A stretch of 64,000 nucleotides of DNA from Symbiopectobacterium purcellii (lineage in GTDB: Bacteria; Pseudomonadota; Gammaproteobacteria; Enterobacterales; Enterobacteriaceae): the NCBI RefSeq assembly GCF_019797845.1, contig NZ_CP081864.1, positions 2,418,001 through 2,482,000 of the forward strand, read 5' to 3'. Below the pieces are notes generated by a model, which was given only the letters and a program-made list of their open reading frames with translations, was not told the DNA's origin and did not search any database. How positions within the stretch are numbered: the stretch's first letter is position 1; every line of letters begins with the position of its first letter. Below, piece by piece: positions 1-10,093 of this stretch. Both the position numbers and the translations under genes were made by a program.

Positions 1-2
1 TT

Positions 3-1046
3 GTTGCAACACCACAGGGCGAGACGTATTGCAAAACGATCGACACTGAAACTTTTTCACAATTCTGCAAAATACAATTAGCTATTGAGCGTGACCTGTT
101 AACTGAGGATGAAATTAGCTTTACTCCTGAAGGAAAACCTGATTCAGGCAAAATGGATGCTGCAACGGAATCATTACTTTCCTACATTCTTGTAGATGTG
201 GATTCTTTAGAAAATACGCTGCGAAATGACGCGCCTAAACCCGCTCAACCCAGCAGCACTGAGTATTCAATACCGCTAAATGAAAACTGTCATCCTGCGC
301 AATCTAACGTATTACAGCAAAATACATCTTTTCTCTATCGCCAGTTGTCGAGACAAACTGCTCATGATGACAGTACGATAAATCAGAAAGACAACTCCAT
401 AAAAAAAACAAGCTATACGCAAAAACAAAAATACCTGGAAGAAACAATTAGCAACATAGTCGAGAAATTGAAGCTCTCGTACACAAAAGACAGTGATCAA
501 AGAAGGAATACTGAATGTGATGGCCTATTCAGAATATCAGGCAGCAAAATTGAAAATGACACTGCATTAATTGAACTTGATAAGCGCTCTCTCGACATTG
601 ATAAAACACATAGAGATACTCTGGTCTATGTTCTAAAGCAGAGTTTTTCAAATGTTAATCCAATTACTGAAAAAATACTCCTACAAATGATGAAAAAACC
701 AAATGAAGCCGCCGAAATTCTCTATAAACGAATCGACACAATGGAGCCTAAGGCGAAAAAACTCTTTTTAATTATCCTGGGTTTTTATTCTGATGCTTAT
801 CAGAGTGCAGACGATAGTAAAACATCAATGTTCAATAAAACTCAATTGCTTGCTGCTGCTTTGCGGCTCACGATCTTACCCAAACTTTATGACTGCACTA
901 AAGAGACCCCAATGGATCTGTCTTTCATTAAAGAAAGAAACAACGATGGTGATCGTATCGTAGCAAGCCTTCTCACTTCATTTTCTTATGCGAATGGTTC
1001 CGTGCAATTGAAAACGAACCATCAAGAATGCGCAAACGCGATGTGA
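3..1046 (+). CDS. RhoGAP-domain protein, candidate secreted effector (5' end outside window)
   Basis: The frame is open from the window edge to the TGA at 1044, so this is the C-terminal part of a longer gene; the ATG at 153 is probably internal. Around nt 519-542 the protein reads DGLFRISGS, the signature of eukaryotic RhoGAP domains, in which the Arg (codon near 531) is the GTPase-activating finger. Downstream blocks also fit the fold in order: a helix with VYVLKQSF (compare the LKxYxRxLPEP helix), a long leucine-rich helix (LFLIILGFYSDAY), and FNKTQLLAAALRLTILP (compare NKMTxxNLAxVFGPxLL). The expected role is GTP hydrolysis stimulation on host Rho-family GTPases after delivery, but no secretion signal is visible because the start is missing. 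The gene is AT-rich beside GC-richer pepT, suggesting transfer. Domain call is by eye; effector status is inference. Confidence 0.6.
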   Translation, partial: VATPQGETYCKTIDTETFSQFCKIQLAIERDLLTEDEISFTPEGKPDSGKMDAATESLLSYILVDVDSLENTLRNDAPKPAQPSSTEYSIPLNENCHPAQSNVLQQNTSFLYRQLSRQTAHDDSTINQKDNSIKKTSYTQKQKYLEETISNIVEKLKLSYTKDSDQRRNTECDGLFRISGSKIENDTALIELDKRSLDIDKTHRDTLVYVLKQSFSNVNPITEKILLQMMKKPNEAAEILYKRIDTMEPKAKKLFLIILGFYSDAYQSADDSKTSMFNKTQLLAAALRLTILPKLYDCTKETPMDLSFIKERNNDGDRIVASLLTSFSYANGSVQLKTNHQECANAM

Positions 1047-1123
1047 TAAAGCGAGTTGTGATAGCTAAACATGATGCTGGGCGTTCTTCCCAGCATCAAG
1101 GCAACATTGTTTATTTAATGCCG

Positions 1124-2359
1124 TTATAACGCTTTTGCGCGCAACGCCGTCAATTCAGCAATACGTATAATCACCGACACTGCCTTTTCCATGCCTTCCA
1201 GCGTGATGAATTCATGTTTGCCATGGAAGTTATAGCCACCGGTAAACAGATTCGGGCAAGGTAACCCCTGGAAGGAAAGATGCGCACCATCCGTGCCACC
1301 GCGAATAGGCTTGAGACAAGGTTCAATGTCGCAATCGCGCATGGCTTGCTGCGCCAAACTGATCACGTGCGGATGCTGTTCAACCTGTTCACGCATATTG
1401 TAATAGGTGTCGGTAATGGTCACCTCAATATAGCAGTCTGGTGGCAGACCAAGCCCCACTTTTTCAGCAATATCAAACAGCGCCTTTTTGCGCAGTTCAA
1501 AACCGTGCTTTTCGAAATCACGCACAATATAGTGCATTTCGGCACGTTCTACCGTCCCTTTCATGCTGTGCAGATGATAGAAACCTTGATAACCATCGGT
1601 CTGCTCCGGCACTTCCTGCGCAGGCACTTCCTGGTGAAAACGTGCAGCCAGCGCTAACGCATTAACCATTACCCCTTTGGCACTACCGGGGTGAACGTTA
1701 TTACCCACAATTTTGATGCCAACGGATGCCGCATTGAAGTTTTCAAACTCAAGCTCGCCCACACCACCGCCATCGACGGTATAAGCCCACTGCGCGCCAA
1801 AGGCAGCAACATCAAAGAATTGCGCGCCTTTACCAATTTCTTCATCCGGCGTGAACGCGATACGCACCGTACCGTGTGGCGTTTGCTGGTGTTTTAATCG
1901 CACTATCGCCGTAATGATTTCCGCAATACCGGCTTTATCGTCGGCACCCAGCAGCGTTTTACCGTCCGTCGTGATGAGGGTGTTACCCAGCAATTGGTGC
2001 AGCACCGGGAACATCACTGGCGACAAGATTTCATCCCCGATACCGAGTGCAATATCGCCACCGCGGTAATCTTCCAGAATCTGAGGGTTAACGTTTTTCC
2101 CACTGTAATCCGGCGACGTATCCATATGAGAAATAAAACCGATGGTAGGCACTTGCCATGCCACATTAGAGGCCAGCGTCGCCATGACGCAACCATGTTC
2201 GCTCAGGGTAACCTGGTCGAACCCAAGCGTGATCAGTTCCTGCTGCAAGGCACGCGCCAACTTGAGCTGGCCATCCGTGCTCGGCACATGCCTTACGCCC
2301 GGTTTAGACTGCGTATCAAAGGTCACATAATTCAAAAAACGATCGAGTAATTTTTCCAT
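1124..2359 (-). CDS. pepT: Peptidase T (tripeptide aminopeptidase)
   Basis: This cytoplasmic M20-family zinc peptidase releases the N-terminal residue of tripeptides. The 411-residue length is that of the family. The metal and catalytic residues are all in place: H78 in [11 protein letters not shown]140 in LGADDKAG, E173/E174 in TPDEEIG, D196 in YTVDGGG, and the C-terminal His in YNFHGKHEF. It is transcribed divergently from potABCD, the same neighbour it has in E. coli, which supports orthology. In E. coli pepT is induced anaerobically through FNR; no convincing FNR site was found in the shared upstream region here. Confidence 0.97.
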   Translation of the reverse strand: MEKLLDRFLNYVTFDTQSKPGVRHVPSTDGQLKLARALQQELITLGFDQVTLSEHGCVMATLASNVAWQVPTIGFISHMDTSPDYSGKNVNPQILEDYRGGDIALGIGDEILSPVMFPVLHQLLGNTLITTDGKTLLGADDKAGIAEIITAIVRLKHQQTPHGTVRIAFTPDEEIGKGAQFFDVAAFGAQWAYTVDGGGVGELEFENFNAASVGIKIVGNNVHPGSAKGVMVNALALAARFHQEVPAQEVPEQTDGYQGFYHLHSMKGTVERAEMHYIVRDFEKHGFELRKKALFDIAEKVGLGLPPDCYIEVTITDTYYNMREQVEQHPHVISLAQQAMRDCDIEPCLKPIRGGTDGAHLSFQGLPCPNLFTGGYNFHGKHEFITLEGMEKAVSVIIRIAELTALRAKAL

Positions 2360-2792
2360 ATTCCAGCCCCCTGAGCCCTGATGGGTATTATGCGGATGGC
2401 GTTACCGGCAAATATTGCGTCAGGTCAGTTTTTACCATCATAGCCAACGAATGCATTAAAACCGTCTTTTGCCGGCAGATAAATCACTGGATACATGCAG
2501 CAATGATGTTATGCAGCTATTTTGTTCGCCCCATCGCCTCATTTTCTTAACATTGGCAGTACATAATAATTACAAACCTTTATCTCAACGCACATGCGTT
2601 ACCTCACAATCGCTAATCACATGATTAACGAGCTTTCTTCGTCGCAAGCGTGCGCGTATAAGTTGGCGTACACTGGGGTTTCCCGTAGAATGCCCCCCCT
2701 AACAATGCTATACACGCAAAGGTGATAACCCTGGTCATGCAGTGCTTCACACACTATGCATGCACCAACGATGGAAACTGAGCCAGACCACC
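2360..2792. other. Divergent pepT/potA intergenic region
   Basis: About 430 bases separate the divergent pepT and potA starts and must hold both promoters. No RNA gene, strong palindrome or repeat was recognised by eye. It contains AT-rich stretches around 2540-2590. Confidence 0.5.
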
Positions 2793-3914
2793 ATGAATGA
2801 AAACCTTTCTTCCGCATCCGTGCCGGTTGTAGAACTGCGCGATGTACGTAAAGGATTTGATGGCAAAGACATCATCTCCCATTTCGATCTCACCATTAAT
2901 CACGATGAGTTCTTGACCATTCTTGGCCCTTCCGGCTGTGGAAAAACCACGGTACTGCGTTTGATTGCCGGATTGGAAAATGTCGATAACGGCGCCATTT
3001 TACTTGAGCAGCAGGATATTACCCATCAGCCCGCCGAACAGCGCTACGTCAACACGGTCTTCCAGAGCTATGCGCTATTTCCCCACCTAAGCGTGTTTGA
3101 CAATGTCGCCTTCGGGCTAAAAATGCAGAAAACACCGTCTGCCGAGATAGCACCTCGCGTCATGGACGCCTTGAAAATGGTTCAGTTGGACGAGTTTGCC
3201 ACGCGTCGCCCACACCAATTGTCCGGTGGGCAGCAACAGCGTGTCGCCATTGCCCGCGCTGTGGTGAACAAGCCCAAGGTATTATTGCTGGATGAATCGC
3301 TTTCCGCACTGGATTACAAATTACGTAAGCAGATGCAAAACGAGCTGAAAGCCCTGCAACGTAAACTGGGTATTACCTTCATCTTTGTTACGCACGACCA
3401 GGAAGAAGCGCTCACCATGTCAGATCGCATTGTGGTGATGCGCGACGGTAAAATCGAACAAGACGGTACACCGCGAGAAATCTACGAAGAGCCGTGCAAT
3501 TTGTTTGTTGCCAGTTTTATTGGTGAAATCAACATTTTCGATGCCACCGTGATCGCCTCTGAACAGGGGAATCGTGTACAGGCAATGGTTGAAGGCCGCG
3601 CCTGCCCTATCACCGTAAACTTTCCTGTGAGTACTGGGCAGTCATTAAAAGTTCTGCTGCGCCCTGAAGATTTGCGCGTAGTGGAAATCAATGATGACAG
3701 CGCCGCTGAAGGCATGATCGGTTATGTGCGTGAACGCAACTACAAGGGCATGACGCTGGACTCCAGCATTGAGCTGGAAAACGGAAAAATGGTGATGGTC
3801 AGCGAGTTCTTCAATGAAGATGACCCGGATGTCGATCACTCACTCAACCAAAAGGTAGCTATCACCTGGGTAGAGAGCTGGGAGGTTGTGCTGCACGATG
3901 AAGCCACCGCGTAA
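2793..3914 (+). CDS. potA: Spermidine/putrescine ABC transporter ATP-binding protein
   Basis: PotA is the cytoplasmic ATPase that powers polyamine import by PotBC with PotD. The ABC motifs are intact: Walker [11 protein letters not shown]-loop FQSYALFP, signature LSGGQQQR, Walker [13 protein letters not shown] and switch His in [10 protein letters not shown]. The C-terminal regulatory (TOBE-like) region follows from about residue 250. An upstream in-frame ATG at 2742 would add 17 residues; the start at 2793 gives an N-terminus similar in length to E. coli PotA, but neither start has a strong ribosome binding site. First gene of potABCD; its end overlaps potB. Confidence 0.96.
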   Translation: MNENLSSASVPVVELRDVRKGFDGKDIISHFDLTINHDEFLTILGPSGCGKTTVLRLIAGLENVDNGAILLEQQDITHQPAEQRYVNTVFQSYALFPHLSVFDNVAFGLKMQKTPSAEIAPRVMDALKMVQLDEFATRRPHQLSGGQQQRVAIARAVVNKPKVLLLDESLSALDYKLRKQMQNELKALQRKLGITFIFVTHDQEEALTMSDRIVVMRDGKIEQDGTPREIYEEPCNLFVASFIGEINIFDATVIASEQGNRVQAMVEGRACPITVNFPVSTGQSLKVLLRPEDLRVVEINDDSAAEGMIGYVRERNYKGMTLDSSIELENGKMVMVSEFFNEDDPDVDHSLNQKVAITWVESWEVVLHDEATA

Positions 3915-4758
3915 ACGTTTTCAAAACATCATCATTACTGTCATCGTTGCCTGGCTGATGCTGTTTGTGTTTATCCCTAACCTGATGATCATTGGCACCA
4001 GCTTTTTAACGCGCGATGATGCCAACTTGATCACCATGGTGTTCACGCTGGAAAACTATACGCGGCTGAGCGATCCCCTGTACGCCTCGGTGCTGCTGCA
4101 TTCGCTAAATATGGCGGTCACCGCAACGTTATGCTGCCTGCTGATTGGCTACCCCTTTGCTTTCATTCTGGCACGACTGCCAGAAAAGATACGCCCACTG
4201 CTGCTGTTTCTGCTGATTGTCCCCTTCTGGACCAACTCGTTGATTCGTATCTACGGGTTGAAAATCTTCCTGAGCACGCGAGGCTATCTGAACGAGTTTC
4301 TGTTATGGGCAGGGATTATCGACGATCCGCTGCGCATTATGTATACCTCTCAGGCAGTGGTGCTGGGTCTGGTCTATATTCTGCTGCCGTTCATGGTGTT
4401 GCCGCTCTACTCCAGCATTGAAAAACTCGATAACGCCTACCTGGAAGCGGCACGGGATCTGGGGGCCAACAAGTGGCAGTCGTTCATCCGCATTGTGATC
4501 CCGCTGACCATGCCCGGCATCATTGCAGGCTGCCTGCTGGTACTGCTGCCCGCGATGGGGCTGTTCTTCGTGGCTGACCTGATGGGAGGTGCAAAAAACC
4601 TGCTGATTGGTAATGTGATAAAGAGCCAGTTCCTGAATATTCGCGATTGGCCCTTTGGCGCGGCCACCAGCATTTGTCTGACGCTGGTGATGGGCCTGAT
4701 GCTGTTTGTGTACTATCGCGCAGCCCGCTTATTGAATAAAAAGGTGGACCTGGAATGA
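3898..4758 (+). CDS. potB: Spermidine/putrescine ABC transporter permease PotB
   Basis: Inner-membrane permease of the polyamine importer. It has about six hydrophobic segments and the cytoplasmic EAA loop ([15 protein letters not shown] near residue 180) that contacts PotA. The ATG at 3898 lies inside the end of potA, giving a 17-base overlap typical of translational coupling; GGGAGG at 3880-3885 is a somewhat distant ribosome binding site. A TTG at 3886 could extend it by four residues, but it sits directly against the Shine-Dalgarno sequence. Confidence 0.96.
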   Translation: MKPPRKRFQNIIITVIVAWLMLFVFIPNLMIIGTSFLTRDDANLITMVFTLENYTRLSDPLYASVLLHSLNMAVTATLCCLLIGYPFAFILARLPEKIRPLLLFLLIVPFWTNSLIRIYGLKIFLSTRGYLNEFLLWAGIIDDPLRIMYTSQAVVLGLVYILLPFMVLPLYSSIEKLDNAYLEAARDLGANKWQSFIRIVIPLTMPGIIAGCLLVLLPAMGLFFVADLMGGAKNLLIGNVIKSQFLNIRDWPFGAATSICLTLVMGLMLFVYYRAARLLNKKVDLE

Positions 4759-5555
4759 TGGGACGTTTATTGCGCGGCGGCTTTATGAGCCTAATCTACG
4801 CCTACCTGTATATTCCGATCCTGATCCTGATTGTGAATTCTTTCAATCAGGCCCGTTTTGGCATTAACTGGCAGGGATTTACCCTTGAGTGGTATCGCCT
4901 GCTGTTAAACAACGACAGCCTGCTCCAGGCTGCCAGCCATTCTCTGACCATGGCCGTGTTTTCCGCAACCTTTGCCACAGCGATCGGTTCGCTCACCGCG
5001 GTGGCACTTTATCGCTATCATTTTCGCGGTAAGCCCTTTGTCAGCGGTATGCTGTTTGTCGTGATGATGTCGCCAGATATTGTCATGGCCATTTCGCTGC
5101 TGGTACTGTTTATGCTGCTCGGCATTTCGCTCGGGTTCTGGTCACTGCTGTTTTCGCACATTACATTCTGTCTGCCGTTTGTGGTTGTCACAGTGTATTC
5201 GCGCTTGAAAGGGTTTGATATCCGAATGCTGGAAGCCGCTCGAGATTTGGGTGCCAGTGAAATCATCATATTGCGTAAGATTATTTTGCCTCTCGCGATG
5301 CCTGCCGTTGCCGCTGGCTGGTTGCTGAGTTTCACCCTGTCGATGGACGATGTGGTGGTCTCATCCTTTGTCACGGGCCCTTCTTATGAAATTTTGCCGC
5401 TGAAAATCTACTCCATGGTCAAAGTGGGTGTCTCGCCAGAGGTCAACGCGCTGGCCACCATTTTGCTGCTGTTATCGTTAGTGCTGGTGCTTTGCAGTCA
5501 GTTAATACTGCGGGATCGCACCAAAAGATCATCATTCCAACCGTTGGGACGTTAA
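4755..5555 (+). CDS. potC: Spermidine/putrescine ABC transporter permease PotC
   Basis: Second inner-membrane permease of the polyamine importer, 266 residues. The start overlaps the potB stop by four bases (ATGA), the classical arrangement for coupled translation. Hydrophobic segments alternate with short loops, and the EAA loop reads [18 protein letters not shown] near residue 160. It forms the transmembrane channel with PotB. Confidence 0.96.
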   Translation: MMGRLLRGGFMSLIYAYLYIPILILIVNSFNQARFGINWQGFTLEWYRLLLNNDSLLQAASHSLTMAVFSATFATAIGSLTAVALYRYHFRGKPFVSGMLFVVMMSPDIVMAISLLVLFMLLGISLGFWSLLFSHITFCLPFVVVTVYSRLKGFDIRMLEAARDLGASEIIILRKIILPLAMPAVAAGWLLSFTLSMDDVVVSSFVTGPSYEILPLKIYSMVKVGVSPEVNALATILLLLSLVLVLCSQLILRDRTKRSSFQPLGR

Positions 5556-5566
5556 GGAGGTTTATT

Positions 5567-6610
5567 GTGAAAAAATTGCCCTACCTGCTGGCCGCGTGCG
5601 CCGTGGCACTCAGCCTGAATGCCGCCAATGCCAAGGACAACAAGACGCTCTATTTCTACAACTGGACAGAGTACGTGCCACCCGGCTTGCTGGAACAGTT
5701 CACCAAAGAAACCGGCATCAAGGTGATTTACTCCACCTACGAATCCAACGAAAGCATGTATGCCAAACTGAAGACTTATCAGGATGGCGCTTATGATTTG
5801 GTGGTGCCGTCGACCTATTTCGTGTCCAAGATGAGCAAAGAAGGGATGCTGCAAAAGATTGATACCAGCAAACTGAGCAATTTCCACAATCTCGACCCTA
5901 ACCTGCTGCACAAATCCTTCGACCCGAACAACGAATACTCCATTCCCTACATCTGGGGTGCTACCGCTATTGGCATCAACCGGGAAGCCATCGACCCGGC
6001 AACGGTAACCGGCTGGAGTGATTTTTGGGATGCGAAGTATAAGGGCAGCCTGTTGCTGACCGACGATGCCCGTGAAGTGTTCCAGATTGCGTTACGTAAA
6101 CTGGGCTACTCAGCCAATACCACCGATCCGAAAGAGATCGAAGCCGCCTATAGCGAGTTAAAGACGCTGATGCCAAACGTGCTCACCTTTAACTCCGATA
6201 ACCCCGGTAACCCGTTTATCGAAGGCGAAGTCAATCTGGGTATGGTCTGGAACGGCTCTGCTTACGTAGCCCGCCAATCGGGCACGCCGCTCGACGTTAT
6301 CTGGCCGAAAGAGGGTGGCATCTTCTGGATGGACAGTTTGGCGATCCCTGCCAACGCCAAGAACAAAGAGGGTGCCATGAAGCTCATCGACTTCTTGTTG
6401 CGTCCGGATGTAGCGGCAAAGGTTGCCGAAAACATCGGTTACCCGACGCCCAATCTGGCAGCGAAAAAATTACTGCCCGCCGAGGTGGCAAATGATAAGA
6501 CGATCTATCCGGATGAAGCGACAATTCAGAAAGGGGAATGGCAAAACGACGTTGGCAGCGCCAGCACGCTGTATGAAAACTATTTTCAACAGTTGAAAGC
6601 CGGCCGTTAA
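5567..6610 (+). CDS. potD: Spermidine/putrescine periplasmic binding protein PotD
   Basis: PotD captures polyamines in the periplasm and delivers them to PotBC. The start is the GTG at 5567, preceded by AAGGAGG with a 6-base spacer; this gives MKKLPYLLAACAVALSLNAA, a clear Sec signal peptide cleaved after about ANA. The 347-residue length fits the family, as do the mature N-terminal LYFYNWTEYVPPG and the VNLGMVWNGSAY segment. The frame stays open upstream into potC, but the Shine-Dalgarno and signal peptide fix the GTG. Confidence 0.96.
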   Translation: MKKLPYLLAACAVALSLNAANAKDNKTLYFYNWTEYVPPGLLEQFTKETGIKVIYSTYESNESMYAKLKTYQDGAYDLVVPSTYFVSKMSKEGMLQKIDTSKLSNFHNLDPNLLHKSFDPNNEYSIPYIWGATAIGINREAIDPATVTGWSDFWDAKYKGSLLLTDDAREVFQIALRKLGYSANTTDPKEIEAAYSELKTLMPNVLTFNSDNPGNPFIEGEVNLGMVWNGSAYVARQSGTPLDVIWPKEGGIFWMDSLAIPANAKNKEGAMKLIDFLLRPDVAAKVAENIGYPTPNLAAKKLLPAEVANDKTIYPDEATIQKGEWQNDVGSASTLYENYFQQLKAGR

Positions 6611-6617
6611 TACGCAA

Positions 6618-6645
6618 AGGCTAGCCGCGCTTATGCGGCTAGCCT
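6618..6645 (+). terminator. Hairpin between potD and feoC
   Basis: An 11-bp perfect stem (AGGCTAGCCGC with GCGGCTAGCCT, 6-base loop) lies just after the potD stop and before the convergent feoC end. There is no clear U-tract on either side, so it may be a weak bidirectional terminator or an mRNA-stabilising stem. Confidence 0.55.
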
Positions 6646-6659
6646 GTTGTGATGAATCA

Positions 6660-6881
6660 TCACCCGACCCATTCGTAGTAAAGCCGCAGTCCTTTCTCAC
6701 AGGAACAACAGCCGCTACAACCGCCACTGGCGTTTTCGTGGCTGCTGATTTTTCCCTTCTGAACCCAGAGGGCTATCATGCCTTCAACCACACCGGTTTC
6801 GACGTGGAAGCGTTGGCTGATCTCTTGCAGCGAAACCCGTTGCCTTTGCTTCACAAAATCACGCAATTCAATCAGTGTCAT
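6660..6881 (-). CDS. feoC: FeoC-like ferrous iron transport regulator
   Basis: A 73-residue winged-helix protein with a short Cys cluster, CSGCCSCEKG, after the helix-turn-helix part. This is the FeoC pattern, in which the cysteines can hold an oxygen-sensitive Fe-S cluster and the protein protects or regulates FeoB. It lies immediately downstream of feoB on the same strand, as in other enterobacteria. Sequence similarity to E. coli FeoC is modest, so the identification rests on size, cysteines and position. Confidence 0.8.
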   Translation of the reverse strand: MTLIELRDFVKQRQRVSLQEISQRFHVETGVVEGMIALWVQKGKISSHENASGGCSGCCSCEKGLRLYYEWVG

Positions 6882-6911
6882 CTCATCCTCCTGACTCGCA
6901 CGACCAGGGTT

Positions 6912-9222
6912 TTACGCTGCTCGTACCACCGCAGATTGCTGCCTTAAATTGCCATTACGGCGCAGGAAAAAGACGGTAATTGCCCAGACGGCCAGCACCG
7001 CCGCGATAGCCGAGGCAGAATAAAGGGGATGGTTAGCAAACCGCCCTACCTGATACACCAGCACCGCAGCACCATAGCCCAGCTCTATCGTCCACACGAA
7101 GCAGAACAGCGCCCATGCCGTACCCACTTCGCGCCAGATTGCGGATAATGCCGCGACGCAAGGCACATACAGCAAGACCATCAGTAAGTAGGCCACCGCG
7201 CCTAAGCGCCCATCGAACAGGTGCACAATGATATCCAGCGATGAGACGGAAAATTCATTCTGTTCTGCTACGGCGGCGGTATCGCTCAAATCCCCAACGT
7301 TGATACCCAGCGGATCGAGAAGTTCACCACCGAGTTTGGCAAGATTCTCCGGAATGGTTGCCAGTGCAGCAACAACGCTGTCACCCAGATTAAACGGTAA
7401 GTCCTGTTCCTGCTCACCCGACTGGCTGTCAGCCATCGCGCCATACAGTGAATCCAGTGTGTCCACTACCGCTTCTTTGGCAAAAATGCCGGTGAAAACA
7501 CCGACAGCGGCAGGCCAGTTTTCCGCTTTTATCCCCATTGGCGCGAACACTGGAACAATTTTCTGCCCGATGGAGGAAAGTACAGATTTATCACTGTCCT
7601 GATTGCCAAACGAACCGTCGGTGCCCATAGAATTGAAAAAACTGAGCACGGTGACAACCACGACAATCAGCTTACCTGCACGCAGAATAAACCCCTTGAG
7701 CCGATCCCAGGTACGGATCAGCACGCTGCGTAGCCCCGGCAAATGGTACGGTGGGATCTCCATGACAAACGCTGAGGCATCGCCTTGTAGCGCGGTATTT
7801 TTCAGCATAAAGCCGGTGGCGATAGCAGCAAAAATACCCACCAGATAGAGTCCGAATACCAGATTCTGCCCGCCGCTAGTAAACAATGCCGTCGCAAACA
7901 ACACATAGACAGGTAAGCGCGCCCCGCACGACATAAAGGGTGCCATCATTACCGTGACGATGCGATCGCTATGCTTCTCCATGGTACGCGTGGCCATGAC
8001 AGCGGGCACGTTGCAACCGAAGCCAACAATCAAAGGCACGAACGCTTTGCCCGGCAGCCCAATGCTGCGCATGAAGCGATCCATAACAAACGCAGCTCGC
8101 GCCATGTACCCGGAGTCTTCGAGATAGGAGAGGAACAGATAAAGGCAGCCAATAACCGGAATAAAAGTGGAAACCGTTTGGATACCCCCACCAATACCGT
8201 CTGCCACCAGCGTCGCCAGCCACTCTGGTGTGTTGATAGCACGCAACAGCGTCCCTAACCCATCCACCAGCAGCGCGCCGACAAACTGATCGAAAAAATC
8301 GATAAATGCACTCCCCACCTTAATAGTGAAGATAAACATCAGGTACATCACCAGCAGGAAGATTGGAATACCGAAAAAGCGATGCAGCACCACACGGTCA
8401 ATTTTATCAGTGAGCGTCGCAGAGACATTGCTGCGGCGAATCACCACCTGATTGGCGATGGAAGATACAAACTGATAACGTCCATCGGCAAGGAAGATAT
8501 CCAGTTCATCGTCATAGGTTTCTGTGAGCGTGGCAACCTGTGCATCCATCTCTGCCAACAGCGGCGCCGGTAAGCGAGTACGAACTGTAGAGTCCCCTTC
8601 CAGCAATTGCAGTGCCAACCAATACGGATGGGTTACGCTTGGAATATCCGTTAAACGCAACGCCATTTGCACCGCAGCATTTTTCAGTGGCGCGTCGTAA
8701 GGCACTTCAACGTTGGGTGAACGAATGTCCGCCAGCGTGGACAGGCACACCTGGCGCAACACATCCATCCCTTTGTTTTGGCTGGCAGTAATAGGGATAA
8801 CGGGGCAACCTAGTCGGTTTTGCAGAGCAGCAATATCGATCTCCAGCTTGCGCGAAGAGGCGATGTCCATCATGTTCACCGCAACGATCATTGGCACATT
8901 CATGTCCAGCAACTGCGCCGTCAGATACAGGTTGCGCTCGAGATTGGCCGCATCAAGAATATTCAGCACCAAATGTGCTTCGCCGGAGAGGATATAATCA
9001 CGCGCGACGCGTTCATCCTCCGCACTTTCCGAGGCCGGATTGAGCGAATAGACGCCGGGAAGATCGACCAGTGTGAAGCGTTGGCCTTTGTAGAGGAACT
9101 GACCGACCTTTTTTTCGACGGTGACACCGGGCCAATTCCCCACCGTTTGTTTTCCCCCTTTCAGCAGGTTGAACAGGGTGGTTTTGCCACAATTGGGGAC
9201 CAATGACGGGATGTGTGACCAT
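6912..9222 (-). pseudogene. feoB: Ferrous iron transporter FeoB, frameshifted at the P-loop
   Basis: FeoB is the inner-membrane Fe(II) transporter with an N-terminal G domain. Most of it is intact: VGNWPGVTVEKK, DLPGVYSL (G3), the later G-domain motifs, two Gate motifs and the C-terminal membrane part. The natural start is the ATG at 9222, with AAGGAA 5 bases upstream, reading MVTHPVIG. That frame does not continue into PNCGKTTLFN; comparison with FeoB (xIGLIGNPNCGKTT) shows about 11 nt missing after ATTGGT at 9204-9199, which fits loss between two ATTGGT repeats. The main frame stays open to 9287 but then lacks the first P-loop Gly and has no normal N-terminus. Probably inactive, unless it is a sequence error. 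Confidence 0.8.
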
Positions 9223-9303
9223 AACGGTTCCTTACTCGAACGAGCTTTTATCAGGCAGGCATGCCTTACAATCCACATACCTGGCAAATCCAGACCCTGA
9301 AAA

Positions 9304-9531
9304 TCAGCACGGCTCCAGGATCAATATTTGTGCTTCACTCTTGCGCACGCTGATAGCGGCACCACGCAAACGTAATTCGATAGGATCGCCCAACGGCGCA
9401 ACCCGAGTGACGGTGAAGATCACGCCCGGTGTCACCCCTAACGCCAGTAAGCGCTTGCGGTAATCCGCCGATCCTTTTTGGTAACCTTGTACACGCCAAG
9501 AACTGCCTACGGGAAATACGGCCTCTGTCAT
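9304..9531 (-). CDS. feoA: FeoA-domain protein, second copy
   Basis: A 75-residue SH3-like FeoA protein; FeoA is a small cytoplasmic partner needed for FeoB activity. The start at 9531 is set by AGGAGG seven bases upstream and gives MTEAVFPVGSSW. The family pattern KRLLALGVTPGVIFTVTRVAPLGDPIELRLRG is easily seen in the frame. It lies 81 bases upstream of feoB. A longer in-frame reading to 9633 would overlap the other feoA and is unlikely. Confidence 0.88.
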   Translation of the reverse strand: MTEAVFPVGSSWRVQGYQKGSADYRKRLLALGVTPGVIFTVTRVAPLGDPIELRLRGAAISVRKSEAQILILEPC

Positions 9532-9581
9532 GAATGCCCCTCCTGGTTGAATTAATGCCACCCTGTTGCTGCCTGATGGCA

Positions 9582-9830
9582 TCAACCTTGGGTAACCTGC
9601 GCTGCCACCCAAACCTGCTTGCCCATATCCCAATTAATCGCGATACGGCCATCGCCCGCAGCCAGCATTAACGGCTGATTTACTTCACGCTGAATAACCC
9701 GAATTTCACCCCCAACGCGAATACCTAACTCCAGTAAACGCTGGTGGTACTCACCACTGAGACGAATTCGCGCAACCACGGCGCTGACATTGAGGGGAAT
9801 ATCAAGAAGAGTGTGTAGACCTGGCGTCAT
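9582..9830 (-). CDS. feoA: FeoA-domain protein, first copy
   Basis: An 82-residue FeoA-like protein that opens the feo operon, 50 bases upstream of the second feoA. It shows HQRLLELGIRVGGEIRV and a following beta-strand core of the same fold. Two FeoA genes ahead of feoB is a known but less common layout. It follows the Fur- and FNR-like sites, so it is probably the first gene translated from that promoter. Confidence 0.88.
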   Translation of the reverse strand: MTPGLHTLLDIPLNVSAVVARIRLSGEYHQRLLELGIRVGGEIRVIQREVNQPLMLAAGDGRIAINWDMGKQVWVAAQVTQG

Positions 9831-9916
9831 AGTTGGGCTCTTAAAGAGAAACCGCAGAACCCATGAGTGAATTCACGCGGTATAATTGCTGTAAATGCTC
9901 AGAAAAAGAACAAAAT

Positions 9917-9936
9917 TAATAACGATTATCAATGAT
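9917..9936. promoter_or_regulatory. Fur-box-like site upstream of feoAABC
   Basis: AATAACGATTATCAATGATA lies about 90 bases upstream of the first feoA. On the minus strand it reads TGATAATCGTTATT, which matches 12 of 14 bases of the corresponding part of the Fur consensus (TGATAATCATTATC). Iron repression by Fur is expected for feo. Confidence 0.65.
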
Positions 9937-9958
9937 AAATGCACAGGTATAAGTCTAC

Positions 9959-9972
9959 TTGATACACATCAA
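9959..9972. promoter_or_regulatory. FNR-box-like site upstream of feoAABC
   Basis: TTGATACACATCAA is a perfect match to the FNR half-sites TTGAT-N4-ATCAA. It lies about 130 bases upstream of the first feoA and next to the Fur-like site. Anaerobic activation by FNR is established for enterobacterial feo, so the function follows from context. Confidence 0.75.
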
Positions 9973-10036
9973 ACAAAAATTAAATATCGCTCATTCCCGC
10001 TTTCCGCGGTGAATAAAAGCATCAGAAAACACTAAA

Positions 10037-10080
10037 AATAAAGCCCCCAGTCAACCGCTAGGCTGACTGGGGGCTTTATT
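10037..10080 (-). terminator. Rho-independent terminator of prc
   Basis: AAGCCCCCAGTCA pairs with TGACTGGGGGCTT across a short loop, and the minus strand continues TTTATTTTT. It sits 14 bases past the prc stop codon. Confidence 0.92.
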
Positions 10081-10093
10081 GCATGAAGTAAGA

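Noticed and set aside
1280..2350. Long plus-strand open frames opposite pepT
   Set aside because: They mirror the codon structure of the well-supported pepT gene and have no ribosome binding site or recognisable product.
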